DNA of 64,000 nt from Alphaproteobacteria bacterium (GTDB lineage: Bacteria; Myxococcota_A; UBA796; CAJQPC01). The notes under the pieces are model-generated. The model had not been told where the DNA came from. It saw nothing but the letters and a program-made list of their open reading frames with translations, and made no database searches. This document shows, one piece after another, positions 31,811 to 40,023 of the stretch. Both the position numbers and the translations under genes were made by a program. Every line of letters begins with the position of its first letter. Positions within the stretch are counted from its first letter, which is position 1. The stretch lies in contig JACKEV010000014.1 in the NCBI GenBank assembly GCA_020632795.1, forward strand, positions 124,001 through 188,000, in the 5' to 3' direction.

Positions 31811-33187
31811 ATGCTCTCGCTCCTCCTGCTCGCGCAGGCCGCTCCCTCCTACGCCTTCTGCGGCAACTACGTGGGCCAGGCCGGCGCGGAGCTGACCAAC
31901 GCCGCCAGCCGGGTCGCCATCGTCCGCCAGGACGACCGCACCACGCTGACGATGGCCAACGACTTCGACGCGAACGTCAGCGAGTTCGCCGTCGTCGTGC
32001 CCGTGCCTGTGGTCCTGACCGAGGCGGACGTCCGGGTGGTCGACCCGGCGGTGTTCGACACCCTCGACCTGTACTCCGGGCCGCGGCTGGTCTCCTACAC
32101 CTGCGAGGAGCTCTACCCCGAGGTGTCCCGGGGCGGCTGCAACCCCTTCGTCAGCTACGACATCGCCATCAAGACCGATGAGGCCGGCGGCGGCCTCTCC
32201 GACCCCTTCTCGGACGTCGACGTCGAGGAGCGCTTCATCGTGGGCGAGTACGAGGTCGTCGTGCTCTCCGCCGAGGAGTCCTCCTCCCTGCTGGGCTGGC
32301 TCGACGCCAACGGCTACGCCGTCTCCGCTGAGGCCGAGGACCTCTTCCAGGAGTACATCGACAGCGGCAGCTACTTCTTCGCCGCGAAGGTCTTCCTGGA
32401 GCGGCTGCCCCCCGGCCAGGACTGGCTCTCCCCCCTCCAGTTCACCTACACCTCCGACGTCTTCGCGCTGCCCATCCGCCCCGGCACCATCAACTCCCCG
32501 GGCTCGCAGGATCTGGTGATCTACGCGATCACCAACCCCTCAGACGGTCAGGTGCGCATCTCCAACTACCCCCAGACCACAATCGAGGACGAGTGCCTCT
32601 TCGAGGACGACCCCGAGGCCTTCGGGGACTTCTACGAGGGCCAGTTTGACGACGGCGTCGCCCAGGTCGAGGACGACGCGAGCTGGGCCATCGAGTACGG
32701 CTGGAGCGTGTCCCCCTGGGTGGCGGCCTGCGACCCCTGCCCGCCCACCGAGACCGCCGAGCCCATGCCCTCCGCCGACCTCGTCGCCCTGGGCTACGAC
32801 CCGAACCCGGAGGGCGAGGACGACAGCGGCGTCTACGTCGAGGGCCTGAGCTACTACTTCACGCGGCTGCGCATGCGCTACACCCCCGCGCAGGCCGACG
32901 AGGACCTGCTCTTCTACCTCTCCGGCGAGACCGAGAACACCCAGCAGCGCTACGTCCAGCACGCCAGCTTCCTGGAGGACCTCTACCCCATCTGCGGCTT
33001 CGGCTTCGTGGAGGATCCGGGCTCCTGCAAGGACGAGGGCATGGAGATGCGCCGCCGGGTGCGCCAGGCCGAGCGGGAGGAGGGCGGCGAGGGTGGCTGC
33101 GCGTCCTGGGCCTGGGGTGGCCTGAGCTACGGCGCGGTGGCGCTGGTGGGCCTGCTCATCGCGGGGCGTCGTCGCCGTCAGCGCTGA
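31811..33187 (+). CDS. DUF2330 surface protein with MYXO-CTERM-like tail
   Basis: 458 residues. Signal peptide (MLSLLLLAQAAPSYAFCG). The DUF2330 pattern is clear: Phe-Cys-Gly after the signal, TTLTMANDFDANVSEFAVVVPVPVVL, a mid-section with LPIRPGTINSPGSQDL, and CDPCPP. The C-terminus is Gly-Gly-Cys followed by a transmembrane helix (LSYGAVALVGLLIAG) and RRRRQR, the layout of the MYXO-CTERM sorting signal, which predicts transfer to the cell surface. A TATACT box lies at 31768-31773, with a weak -35. The stop overlaps the 3' end of the convergent cytochrome gene by 32 bases. The function of DUF2330 is unknown; a paralogue lies at 35213. Confidence 0.88.
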   Translation: MLSLLLLAQAAPSYAFCGNYVGQAGAELTNAASRVAIVRQDDRTTLTMANDFDANVSEFAVVVPVPVVLTEADVRVVDPAVFDTLDLYSGPRLVSYTCEELYPEVSRGGCNPFVSYDIAIKTDEAGGGLSDPFSDVDVEERFIVGEYEVVVLSAEESSSLLGWLDANGYAVSAEAEDLFQEYIDSGSYFFAAKVFLERLPPGQDWLSPLQFTYTSDVFALPIRPGTINSPGSQDLVIYAITNPSDGQVRISNYPQTTIEDECLFEDDPEAFGDFYEGQFDDGVAQVEDDASWAIEYGWSVSPWVAACDPCPPTETAEPMPSADLVALGYDPNPEGEDDSGVYVEGLSYYFTRLRMRYTPAQADEDLLFYLSGETENTQQRYVQHASFLEDLYPICGFGFVEDPGSCKDEGMEMRRRVRQAEREEGGEGGCASWAWGGLSYGAVALVGLLIAGRRRRQR

Positions 33188-35213
33188 GCAGCTCCAGGGA
33201 GATCCGGGGCACCGGCCGCAGGAGCTGGTCGCAGCCCTCGACCTCCCGGGCGCAGACCGCGCGCCGGGCGGACGTGTCGTCGGGCACCCGGCTGGTGATC
33301 CAGGCGTCCTCGGCTTCCTGGGCCTGGGGGTGCGCCAGATCCGCGAGGGCGAGGGCCTGGCTGCGCAGCAGGGACTCGTCCCGGGGCCAACCCTGGAGGC
33401 CCCGCGCGGCGGCGGCGAGGGCGGTCTCCGGGTCCCCGGCGCTGGCGCTGGCCCGGGCGAGGTCCCGCCACACCTGGGTGTCGCCGGGGACCTCGGCGGT
33501 GAGCCGGGCGTAGGGCGCCACGGCCTCGTCCCAGCGCCACACCTGGGCGAGGGCGTCACCCCGCGCGCGGTCGAAGGCGGGGTGGTCGAGCAGGGCCTCC
33601 CCGGCGTCCGCGGCGGCGAGGGCCTCGTCGGTGCGCCCCTGCCGCCCCAGCACCACGGCCTCCAGCCAGCGGTTCGTGGCCCGCTGCCGGTCGTCGGTGG
33701 CCACCTCGTCCATCCAGGCGATGGTGGGCAGGGCGTCGCCGACGTGCTCCTGCAGCTCCAGGCGCATGCCCAGGGCGTGGTCCCGCAGGCGGGTCCAGTC
33801 GTCCCGGGCGGCCCCGCCGGTGCCCGCGGGGGCGTCAGGGCCCACGAAGACGGTGGCCTCGGCGAGCCGGGTCACCGGCTGGGGGGCGCAGAGGTCCATC
33901 GGGGCGCGGCCGGCGGCCTCCCGGGCGGCGGAATACGCCTGCCCCTGGGGGCCCTCGTGGTCGGCGCAGGCGGCGTCGTGGAAGGGGGCGGCGTGGCGGC
34001 GGTGGTCGAGGTGGACCTCGACCTCCAGCGGCAGAGCCAGGGGTTCGTCCGGCAGGGTGAGCTGGTAACGGACCGCGTGGGCGTCCTGGGGGCCGATGGT
34101 GTGGTCCCAGCCCGGGGCGCGGAAGCGCTGGGGGCGATGTTGGTGCTCCGGGGCGCCGGCCTCGTCGAGCACCCCGGCGGCCAGGCGCCAGGCGGCGGGG
34201 TCGTCGTCCCCGCCGGCCTCGGCGAGCACCCGGCCGTCCGCGTCGCGCACGGTCAGCACGACCCGGGTGTCCTGGGTGTCCTTGAGCCCGCCGGGGAAGC
34301 GGTGCCCCACGCCCTGGTTGCGCACGGTGACGTCGAGGTCCAGGCTCGCCCCCGGGGGGAGCGCGGCCGCGTCGGGGCGCACCGGCCCGCCGTCGACCCA
34401 CACCACGGGGATGTCGATGACCACGACCTCACGGAGGAATGAACGCACGGCGTCGAGCTGGTCGTCGTCCCCCATCGCGGCCGCCATGCTGGTGTGCCCG
34501 CCGGGGAAGCGGTGGCCCTGGGCCATATGACAGCCCACGCAGGTCTGCGGCGCCACCGGGTCGGGCAGGATGGCGGCCTCGCTGCCGCCCCAGGGTCCGC
34601 CCGCCCAGGGGCCGCCCTCGTCCATGCCGATCATGAAGTCGGGGTGCCCCGCGCCGGAGGACAGCCAGCCCCGGTGGCAGGAGACGCACAGCGCCGGGGT
34701 GTCGAGGGGGCGCACGGCGTCGAGGTGGGTCTGCAGAGCGACCGGGTCGTCGCCGTCGGGCAGGGGCACGGGCGCCAGCTTCAGGTGCAGCGCGGCGTTG
34801 CCCTCGGTGGAGGCGGAGACCGCGCCGTGGCAGGTCAGGCAGCCCACCCCGGCCAGGGCGCGAGGGTCGTCCGGGGCGACCGCGGTGTCCATCGCCCCGT
34901 CCGCCAGCAGGGCCGGGTCGTGGCAGCCGCCGCAGAAGCCGCTCTCCTCCAGCCCGCGCTCCTCACGGAAGCTCTCGACCGAGGCCCGATACCACGGGTT
35001 GTCGAAGCTGGCCTGGGCGTGGGCGCTCGCAGACCACTGGGCGACCTGCTCCGCGTGGCAGTCGACGCAGGGGCCCGGGTTGACGAGCAGGGCCGGGTCA
35101 CCCTCGACCTCCAGCAGGCTGGGGGCGTCGGGGCTGGGCAGGTGGGGCTCCGCGAGGGCAGCCTGGGGGGGCGGCGTGGGCTCGGTGGCGCAGGCCAGCA
35201 GGAGGAGCAGCAT
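33156..35213 (-). CDS. Five-haem cytochrome c lipoprotein with TPR domain
   Basis: 685 residues, lipoprotein signal (MLLLLLAC). Five CxxCH haem sites occur in the first ~280 residues: CVDCH, CGGCH, CLTCH, CVSCH and CVGCH, with further His for axial ligation. A beta-rich middle with QGVGHRFPGGLKDTQDTRV and DHTIGPQDAHAVRYQL follows. The last ~200 residues are TPR-like helices (RWLEAVVLGRQGRTDEALAAADAGEALL). The layout resembles multihaem cytochromes of the c554/NrfB-like fold used in periplasmic or outer-membrane electron transfer. The start overlaps the stop of the upstream DUF2330 gene (TGATG). It sits between two DUF2330 genes, hinting at a common surface complex. Confidence 0.87.
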   Translation of the reverse strand: MLLLLLACATEPTPPPQAALAEPHLPSPDAPSLLEVEGDPALLVNPGPCVDCHAEQVAQWSASAHAQASFDNPWYRASVESFREERGLEESGFCGGCHDPALLADGAMDTAVAPDDPRALAGVGCLTCHGAVSASTEGNAALHLKLAPVPLPDGDDPVALQTHLDAVRPLDTPALCVSCHRGWLSSGAGHPDFMIGMDEGGPWAGGPWGGSEAAILPDPVAPQTCVGCHMAQGHRFPGGHTSMAAAMGDDDQLDAVRSFLREVVVIDIPVVWVDGGPVRPDAAALPPGASLDLDVTVRNQGVGHRFPGGLKDTQDTRVVLTVRDADGRVLAEAGGDDDPAAWRLAAGVLDEAGAPEHQHRPQRFRAPGWDHTIGPQDAHAVRYQLTLPDEPLALPLEVEVHLDHRRHAAPFHDAACADHEGPQGQAYSAAREAAGRAPMDLCAPQPVTRLAEATVFVGPDAPAGTGGAARDDWTRLRDHALGMRLELQEHVGDALPTIAWMDEVATDDRQRATNRWLEAVVLGRQGRTDEALAAADAGEALLDHPAFDRARGDALAQVWRWDEAVAPYARLTAEVPGDTQVWRDLARASASAGDPETALAAAARGLQGWPRDESLLRSQALALADLAHPQAQEAEDAWITSRVPDDTSARRAVCAREVEGCDQLLRPVPRISLELLSADGDDAPR

Positions 35214-36775
35214 CAGACCTCTCGGCGGCGACGGAGCAGGGCGACCAGGGCCAGGGCCAGGGCGGCGACGCCCCCGGCGCGGGGGGCCGCGCCGCACTTG
35301 CTGTCCTCCAGCTCGACGTCGTCCTCGGCCTGCTCAGGGGTGAGGGGCGCTGCGGTGGATGGCGCTGCGGTGGAAGGCCCAGGGCTGGGGGGCGCCGCGG
35401 CGTCCGCGGCCCGGGTCAGGCCGATCCAGGGGATGTCCTGCTCCACGATGGAGGCCAGCTTGACCGATCCGCCGCGCTCGCCGCCCGAGAGGGTGGAGGT
35501 CGCCGAGGCGGTCTTGGACTCGCTGCCGTCCGGCGGGCCGCCCCAGTAGCCCGGGGTGGGGTTGTCGCAGGTGATCCTGCCCTCCCAGGGATGCAGGATC
35601 ACGTAGCGGCCCTGGAAGTTGTTGATGCTGGAGGACTGAGGCTGCTGCTCGGTCAGCTCACCCTGGAGGTTGGGGGTGCCCCGGCCGCCGACCATCGGGG
35701 GCGCGGCCTGGAACACGAGGTCCTCGCCCAGGGCGTCGGCGGTGTAGCGGTAGTGCAGGCGGGTCAGCACCCAGCCCCAGGTGTCACCCCCCAGCACGTC
35801 CGCGCCCAGGGTGGTCAGCTCGTTGCCGTCCAGGGCCGGGGTGGGGCAGGGATCGCAGCTTGAGGCGTCCCAGGAATACTCGGTGACCACGGTCTTCGCC
35901 TTGTCGCGCACGGTCTGCCGGAACAGGGCGTCGTAGAAGTCGCCGAAGCCATCGCGGGCGCCGTTGGAGACCCGGATGTTGGTGGGGATGAAGGCGTTGT
36001 CGTAGTTGGCGACCTCGTAGCGCTGACCCTTGGCCAGGATGTGGACCAGCAGATCCTGCTCGCCTTCGCTGTTGAGCAGGCCCAGGCGCACCGGCAGGGA
36101 GAAGGCCGGGCTGTCGTAGTGGACCCGCAGGGGGCTCAAGGCGGCGACGCCGTCGTTGAAGGTGACCCGCTCCACGTCCACCTTGGCGACGAAGAACTTC
36201 ATCCCGCTCTGGACGTAGGGGCGGAGCACCGGCTCGGCGCCCGGCGGGATCTTGTAGTGGTTGATCCGCAGCCAGGTGTCGAGGCCGGTCGAGTCCTTCG
36301 CCGACAGGACGACGATCTGGTACTCGCCGACCTCGAACTGGGCCTCGATCGTCACCCCGAGGTCTTCACCCTCTGCGTTCTCATAGGCGCCCGCGTCGTC
36401 CTCCGCGTAGGCCATCGAGAGCAGGATGTCCATGTTCACGCGGACGTTGCAGGGATCCTGCTCCCAGTACTCGACCAGGCGGGGGGCGGCGAGGAGGTCG
36501 ACGCGGTCGAAGATCCCGTGGGGGAGGGTCTTGACGTCCTTCTCCTGGAGGACGACCGGCACCGGCACGACCATCGCGAAGTCGGCGGGCGGGCCGTCGT
36601 AGTTGTTGGCCATCGAGAGGACGGTGCGGGTCCCGTCGCGCATGAGCACGACCACCGTCGCGTTGTTGTAGAGCGAGGCGTCGGCCCCGCTGACGTAGAA
36701 GCCGCAGAAGGCGTGGGCCGAGCCAGGCAGGGCGAGCCCTGCCGCCAGGGCCGCCCCGAAGAACCAGCGTCGCAT
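35213..36775 (-). CDS. DUF2330 surface protein with MYXO-CTERM-like tail (paralogue)
   Basis: 520 residues. Signal peptide (WFFGAALAAGLALPGSAHA) then AFCGFYVSGADASLYNNAT. TVLSMANNYDGPPADFAMVV, the VPVPVVLQEKDVKTLP block, LPVRLGLLNSEGEQDLLVH and CDPCPTP align with the protein at 31811. Before the tail is a Pro/Ala/Ser-rich linker (APPSPGPSTAAPSTAAPLTP), then Lys-Cys-Gly, a hydrophobic helix (GGVAALALALVALL) and RRRREV: the Cys-helix-Arg sorting layout. It is first in an operon with the five-haem cytochrome (TGATG overlap). Confidence 0.88.
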   Translation of the reverse strand: MRRWFFGAALAAGLALPGSAHAFCGFYVSGADASLYNNATVVVLMRDGTRTVLSMANNYDGPPADFAMVVPVPVVLQEKDVKTLPHGIFDRVDLLAAPRLVEYWEQDPCNVRVNMDILLSMAYAEDDAGAYENAEGEDLGVTIEAQFEVGEYQIVVLSAKDSTGLDTWLRINHYKIPPGAEPVLRPYVQSGMKFFVAKVDVERVTFNDGVAALSPLRVHYDSPAFSLPVRLGLLNSEGEQDLLVHILAKGQRYEVANYDNAFIPTNIRVSNGARDGFGDFYDALFRQTVRDKAKTVVTEYSWDASSCDPCPTPALDGNELTTLGADVLGGDTWGWVLTRLHYRYTADALGEDLVFQAAPPMVGGRGTPNLQGELTEQQPQSSSINNFQGRYVILHPWEGRITCDNPTPGYWGGPPDGSESKTASATSTLSGGERGGSVKLASIVEQDIPWIGLTRAADAAAPPSPGPSTAAPSTAAPLTPEQAEDDVELEDSKCGAAPRAGGVAALALALVALLRRRREV

Positions 36776-36827
36776 GTGTACTCCCAGCGAAGGGCGCGAT
36801 GATAACGCGGCGCGCCCGCCCCGCCTT

Positions 36828-37721
36828 TCAGTCCGACATCAGCCGGACGGCGTCCAGCCCGGCCTGGCGCATCGCGCGATCCTCCACCGCCTGACCATAC
36901 ACGAGCATGGCGACGGCGGAGTGGATGGCCTGGAGGCGCGCCCGGTCCCGGGTGGCCGCGTCCACCGGCCCGTAGGCCGTGTAGAACGCCGCCCGCCCCT
37001 CGGCAGGCAGGAAGGACCAGGTCAGGGCGAGGTCCTGGGCGGGGTCGCTGACGCAGAGGTCGCCCCAGTCGATGATCCCCGCCAGCGCGCGGTCCGGGCC
37101 GATCAGCAGGTGGCGGGCGTAGAGGTCGCCATGGATCCAGCGCGGCGCGCCCGCCCACCCCGGGGTCTGCGCGAGGGCCCGGACCTCGGCCGCGACCCGC
37201 TCGACGGGCAGGGCGTGGGCGACCTGGGGCAGGCGCTCGGTGATGAGCCCGGCCTTCCGCTCCAGGTCCGCCTTGTCAAAGGGGTTGTGGGGCGGGTCGT
37301 CCGGCGTCGGGGTGTCGTGCAGAGCGCGCAGGAGGGCCCCGAGCCGGGGCGCGAGGGCCACACGCTCGGCGTCGGTGAGCCCGGCGCGGCAGCCGGTCTC
37401 CCCCTCCAGCCAGCGCACCCCGGCGAAGGGGAAGGGGTAGCGGGGGCCGGGGGCGCCGCGGAAGACGGGCACCGGGATCGGCACGGACAGGCGCGGCGCC
37501 AGGACCGGCAGCCAGCGCAGCTCGCTCTCCATCAGGGGGGCGGCGATGGCGCGCTGCGGGAAGCGGAACAGCCAGCGCGCCCCCACCCTGAAGGCCCGGT
37601 TGTCCCAGCCCTGGCCGATCGGGGTGACCGGCAGGCCGGCCAGGGTGTGGTGCTGGGTAGCGATGAGATCGCGGGCGAGGTCGACGCTCACCGGGACCTC
37701 CGGGGTCCACGGGTCGCTCAC
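36828..37721 (-). CDS. APH-family phosphotransferase
   Basis: 297 residues from a GTG that overlaps the upstream stop (GTGA). Kinase-like fold: N-lobe GQGWDNRAFRVGARWLFRFP, hinge region GVRWLEGETGCRAG, catalytic loop WIHGDLYARHLLIGP and metal-binding IIDWGDLCVSDPAQDLALTW. The catalytic Asp in HGD is present; the metal-binding Asn usually found five residues later (HGDxxxxN) is His. The family phosphorylates aminoglycosides, macrolides, homoserine, choline and other small molecules; similarity to antibiotic kinases alone does not show resistance. It is coupled to a secreted-protein gene with no obvious link. Confidence 0.85.
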   Translation of the reverse strand: MSDPWTPEVPVSVDLARDLIATQHHTLAGLPVTPIGQGWDNRAFRVGARWLFRFPQRAIAAPLMESELRWLPVLAPRLSVPIPVPVFRGAPGPRYPFPFAGVRWLEGETGCRAGLTDAERVALAPRLGALLRALHDTPTPDDPPHNPFDKADLERKAGLITERLPQVAHALPVERVAAEVRALAQTPGWAGAPRWIHGDLYARHLLIGPDRALAGIIDWGDLCVSDPAQDLALTWSFLPAEGRAAFYTAYGPVDAATRDRARLQAIHSAVAMLVYGQAVEDRAMRQAGLDAVRLMSD

Positions 37722-38890
37722 GGGGGGCAGCTCGGCGGGGTCCAGCTCAGGAGGGGGGCGGCGCCCACGTCGGGGTCCTCCAGCCGCAGGCCCGGCGGCT
37801 CCCCGGCCATGCGCCCGGCCCGGACCTGGCCGCTCGGCTTCCGGGGTGGGCAGCCCTCGGCGAACGTGGCCTCGACCGCGCGCAGCAGGGCGCTGGCGTG
37901 GTCCTCCGCGGCGGTGGGGGACCAGGGCCAGGTGAAGTAGTTGGCCTCGAAGCCGACGTCGTCCGGCGGGGTCCACACCCAGGAGATGACGCTCTGGCTG
38001 GTGCTCCAGGTCTCGACCGGCTCCTCCTCGGGGGGCGCGGGGCGCGTGTCGTCCCAGCGGCGGGCGAGGCCCTCGGGCAGGGGCTCGACGACCAGGCTGC
38101 TGCGCACCCCGGGCTGGACCTCGCCCACCAGCACCAGCCACCAGGCCAGCTCCCGCAGGGCGTCGACCTCCACCAGGCCGGCCTGGAGCCGTGGCTCGGC
38201 GCCCTCGCAGAGGCGTGCCCGCCAGGCCGAGCCCAGCCCCAGGTCGTAGACGGTGATGCGCACGCAGGGGGTCACCGCGTCCCGGGCGCCGCGGATCACC
38301 AGCCAGCCGGCGGTGGGGGGGCGCATGCGGCCCGGGGGCAGGGCGTCGATTCTGCCGCCCTGCTCGCCCATGCAGCGGCGCCACGCGGTGTAGTCGTCCG
38401 TGGCGCAGGGGGCCTCGGCCTGCTTCGCGTCGTGCTGCTGAAGCGCCCGGCTGGCCGAGATCATCCACGGGCGGGTCTCCGAAGCGCAGGCGTCATCGCG
38501 CGCGCTGCAGAGCAGGTCCTGGGCGGGCCGCTCCGGGGGCAGCGTCAGCGCGACGCGGGGGTCGGGGGGCAGGAAGACGCGGTCGAAGTCCGCCGGGTCG
38601 AGGTAGCTGCGCAGCCAGCGGGCGCCGCCGTCGGACCACCACCGCGCCAGGGAGGCGGAGGTCTCGAAGTGCAGGGGCACGTCCGACTCGGCGCGGGCGA
38701 GGGCCATGCACGGCGTCGCGAGCAGCACCTCCAGCTCGACGAGGATGTCCATGAACTCGGCCTGACCCGAGGCGATCCGGGCGTCGAGGGCATCGAGGGC
38801 GGCGCGGCCTTCGGCGAGGCCCGGGTCGTCGGGGGCGCAGAGGGTCAGGGGGACCGCGAGGGCGACGGGCGCGAGCGCGGCGAGCAGCAT
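37718..38890 (-). CDS. Secreted protein of unknown function
   Basis: 390 residues, not recognised. The start MLLAALAPVALAVPLTLC is a signal peptide with a possible lipobox-like Cys. Several Cys pairs (LCSARDDACASE, APCATDDYTAWRRCMGEQ, VTPCVRITVYDLGLG) suggest disulfides. A Glu/Pro linker (PAPPEEEPVETW) precedes WVWTPPDDVGFEANYFTWPW. It probably lies in the periplasm or on the surface. The ATG at 38890 was chosen as the first Met before the signal. It is first in a two-gene unit with the phosphotransferase. Confidence 0.75.
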   Translation of the reverse strand: MLLAALAPVALAVPLTLCAPDDPGLAEGRAALDALDARIASGQAEFMDILVELEVLLATPCMALARAESDVPLHFETSASLARWWSDGGARWLRSYLDPADFDRVFLPPDPRVALTLPPERPAQDLLCSARDDACASETRPWMISASRALQQHDAKQAEAPCATDDYTAWRRCMGEQGGRIDALPPGRMRPPTAGWLVIRGARDAVTPCVRITVYDLGLGSAWRARLCEGAEPRLQAGLVEVDALRELAWWLVLVGEVQPGVRSSLVVEPLPEGLARRWDDTRPAPPEEEPVETWSTSQSVISWVWTPPDDVGFEANYFTWPWSPTAAEDHASALLRAVEATFAEGCPPRKPSGQVRAGRMAGEPPGLRLEDPDVGAAPLLSWTPPSCPP

Positions 38891-38953
38891 GGGGTCAGCT
38901 CCCAAAGGGCGCACATCATGGCACAGGCATCGCGGGCCGGGATAGGTTCCCGC

Positions 38954-39331
38954 ATGATGGAGACCCTCCAGGCCACGGGCGGATGCCACTGCGGCGCGGT
39001 CCGCTTCACCGTCACCATCCGCGAGCGCGTCGTCTTCGACTGCAACTGCTCGATCTGCCGCAAGAAGGGCTTCCTGCACCTCATCGTGCCCCCCGAGGAC
39101 TTCACGCTGCTCGCCGGGGCCGACGCCCTGGTGACCTACTCCTTCAACACCCACGTCGCGAAGCACACGTTCTGCGGGGTCTGCGGCATCCACGGGTTCT
39201 ACACGCCGCGCAGCCACCCGGACATGGTGGACGTCAACGTGCGATGCCTGGAGGATGTGGGGGTCGAGGACTTCGAGGTGCGGGGGTTTGATGGGGAGAA
39301 CTGGGAGGCGAGCGTGGGGGGGATCAAGTAG
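38954..39331 (+). CDS. GFA/CENP-V family zinc protein
   Basis: 125 residues. Zinc-binding Cys motifs in order: GGCHCGAVRF, CNCSICRKKG and FCGVCGIHGFY, the layout of the glutathione-dependent formaldehyde-activating (GFA)/CENP-V fold. The reaction of most members is unproven; the GFA enzyme name comes from one Paracoccus protein. VDVNVRCLEDV near the C-terminus is typical. The start MMETLQ is at 38954; the second ATG (38957) is equally possible. It is divergent from the secreted-protein gene. Confidence 0.9.
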   Translation: MMETLQATGGCHCGAVRFTVTIRERVVFDCNCSICRKKGFLHLIVPPEDFTLLAGADALVTYSFNTHVAKHTFCGVCGIHGFYTPRSHPDMVDVNVRCLEDVGVEDFEVRGFDGENWEASVGGIK

Positions 39332-39336
39332 GGGAT

Positions 39337-40023
39337 TCAGCCCCGAACCCCATACAGCGGCCCGATCCGCCCCCGGACCTCCTCAGCGAAGGGCTTGAAG
39401 CTCACCGCGCACGCCGCGATCAGCACCTCGACGTCCGAGGCCCGCGCTACCTGTGTGTAGCCGACCAGCACCTCATCGCAGCCGGCCTGCTTGAGTAGCG
39501 CCTCCAGCACGGCCTTCGCGTAGCGGGGGCTGCCGCCCGCTCCGGTCGTTGTCTCGGGGTTGCCCTGGGGGCTCGGGGCGATGGGGCCGAAGGCGCGCGC
39601 CCAGGCGCCGGGGTCGCCCATGAGCCAGGCCTCCACCATGGGCTGGGCTACGCCGAGGGCACAGGGCGTCGCGGCCGCCGCTGCACGACCCTCTTCCAGG
39701 CGAGCGAGCAGCGCTCGGCGGTCTGCGCCCGCTCTACTGTCCTGGTCGATGACGACGATGACCCCGTCGCAGCCGTCGCGGACGGCGTCTCGGATCACGC
39801 GCTCGACCTTGAAGGCCAGGCCGCGCTGGGTGGGGCCGATACCGTGGCGGCGGCGGGTGCCGTGGACCTTGCCCAGCTTGCGGCTGCGCATGAACAGGCC
39901 GTCCGGGTGATGGAGCAGCGCGGCGACCAGCGGGCGCAGCGGGCCCTCCCGGTCGGGGTCCTCGCACCAGGGTCCCTCTTCATCACCGAAGTCCCGCTGG
40001 CCCTCACTGACCAGCAGGATCAC
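39337..40023 (-). CDS. DUF4276-like (Toprim-fold) partner of the AAA ATPase
   Basis: 228 residues from a GTG overlapping the ATPase stop (GTGA). It starts VILLVSEGQRDFGD, with Glu as the likely first acidic residue. GVIVVIDQDSRAGADRRALL carries the D-x-D-like motif of Toprim folds, then AQPMVEAWLMGDPGAWARAFG and NPETTTGAGGSP follow the DUF4276 pattern I recall (V/M-E-A-W-x-x-A/G-D). Such proteins accompany ABC/SMC-type ATPases in defence or toxin-like modules, as putative nucleases or effectors. Activity is inferred, not shown. Confidence 0.72.
   Translation of the reverse strand: MILLVSEGQRDFGDEEGPWCEDPDREGPLRPLVAALLHHPDGLFMRSRKLGKVHGTRRRHGIGPTQRGLAFKVERVIRDAVRDGCDGVIVVIDQDSRAGADRRALLARLEEGRAAAAATPCALGVAQPMVEAWLMGDPGAWARAFGPIAPSPQGNPETTTGAGGSPRYAKAVLEALLKQAGCDEVLVGYTQVARASDVEVLIAACAVSFKPFAEEVRGRIGPLYGVRG

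Noticed and set aside
36828..37721. Aminoglycoside resistance gene
   Set aside because: Only the general APH fold is seen; many such kinases act on metabolites, and the usual metal-binding Asn is His.
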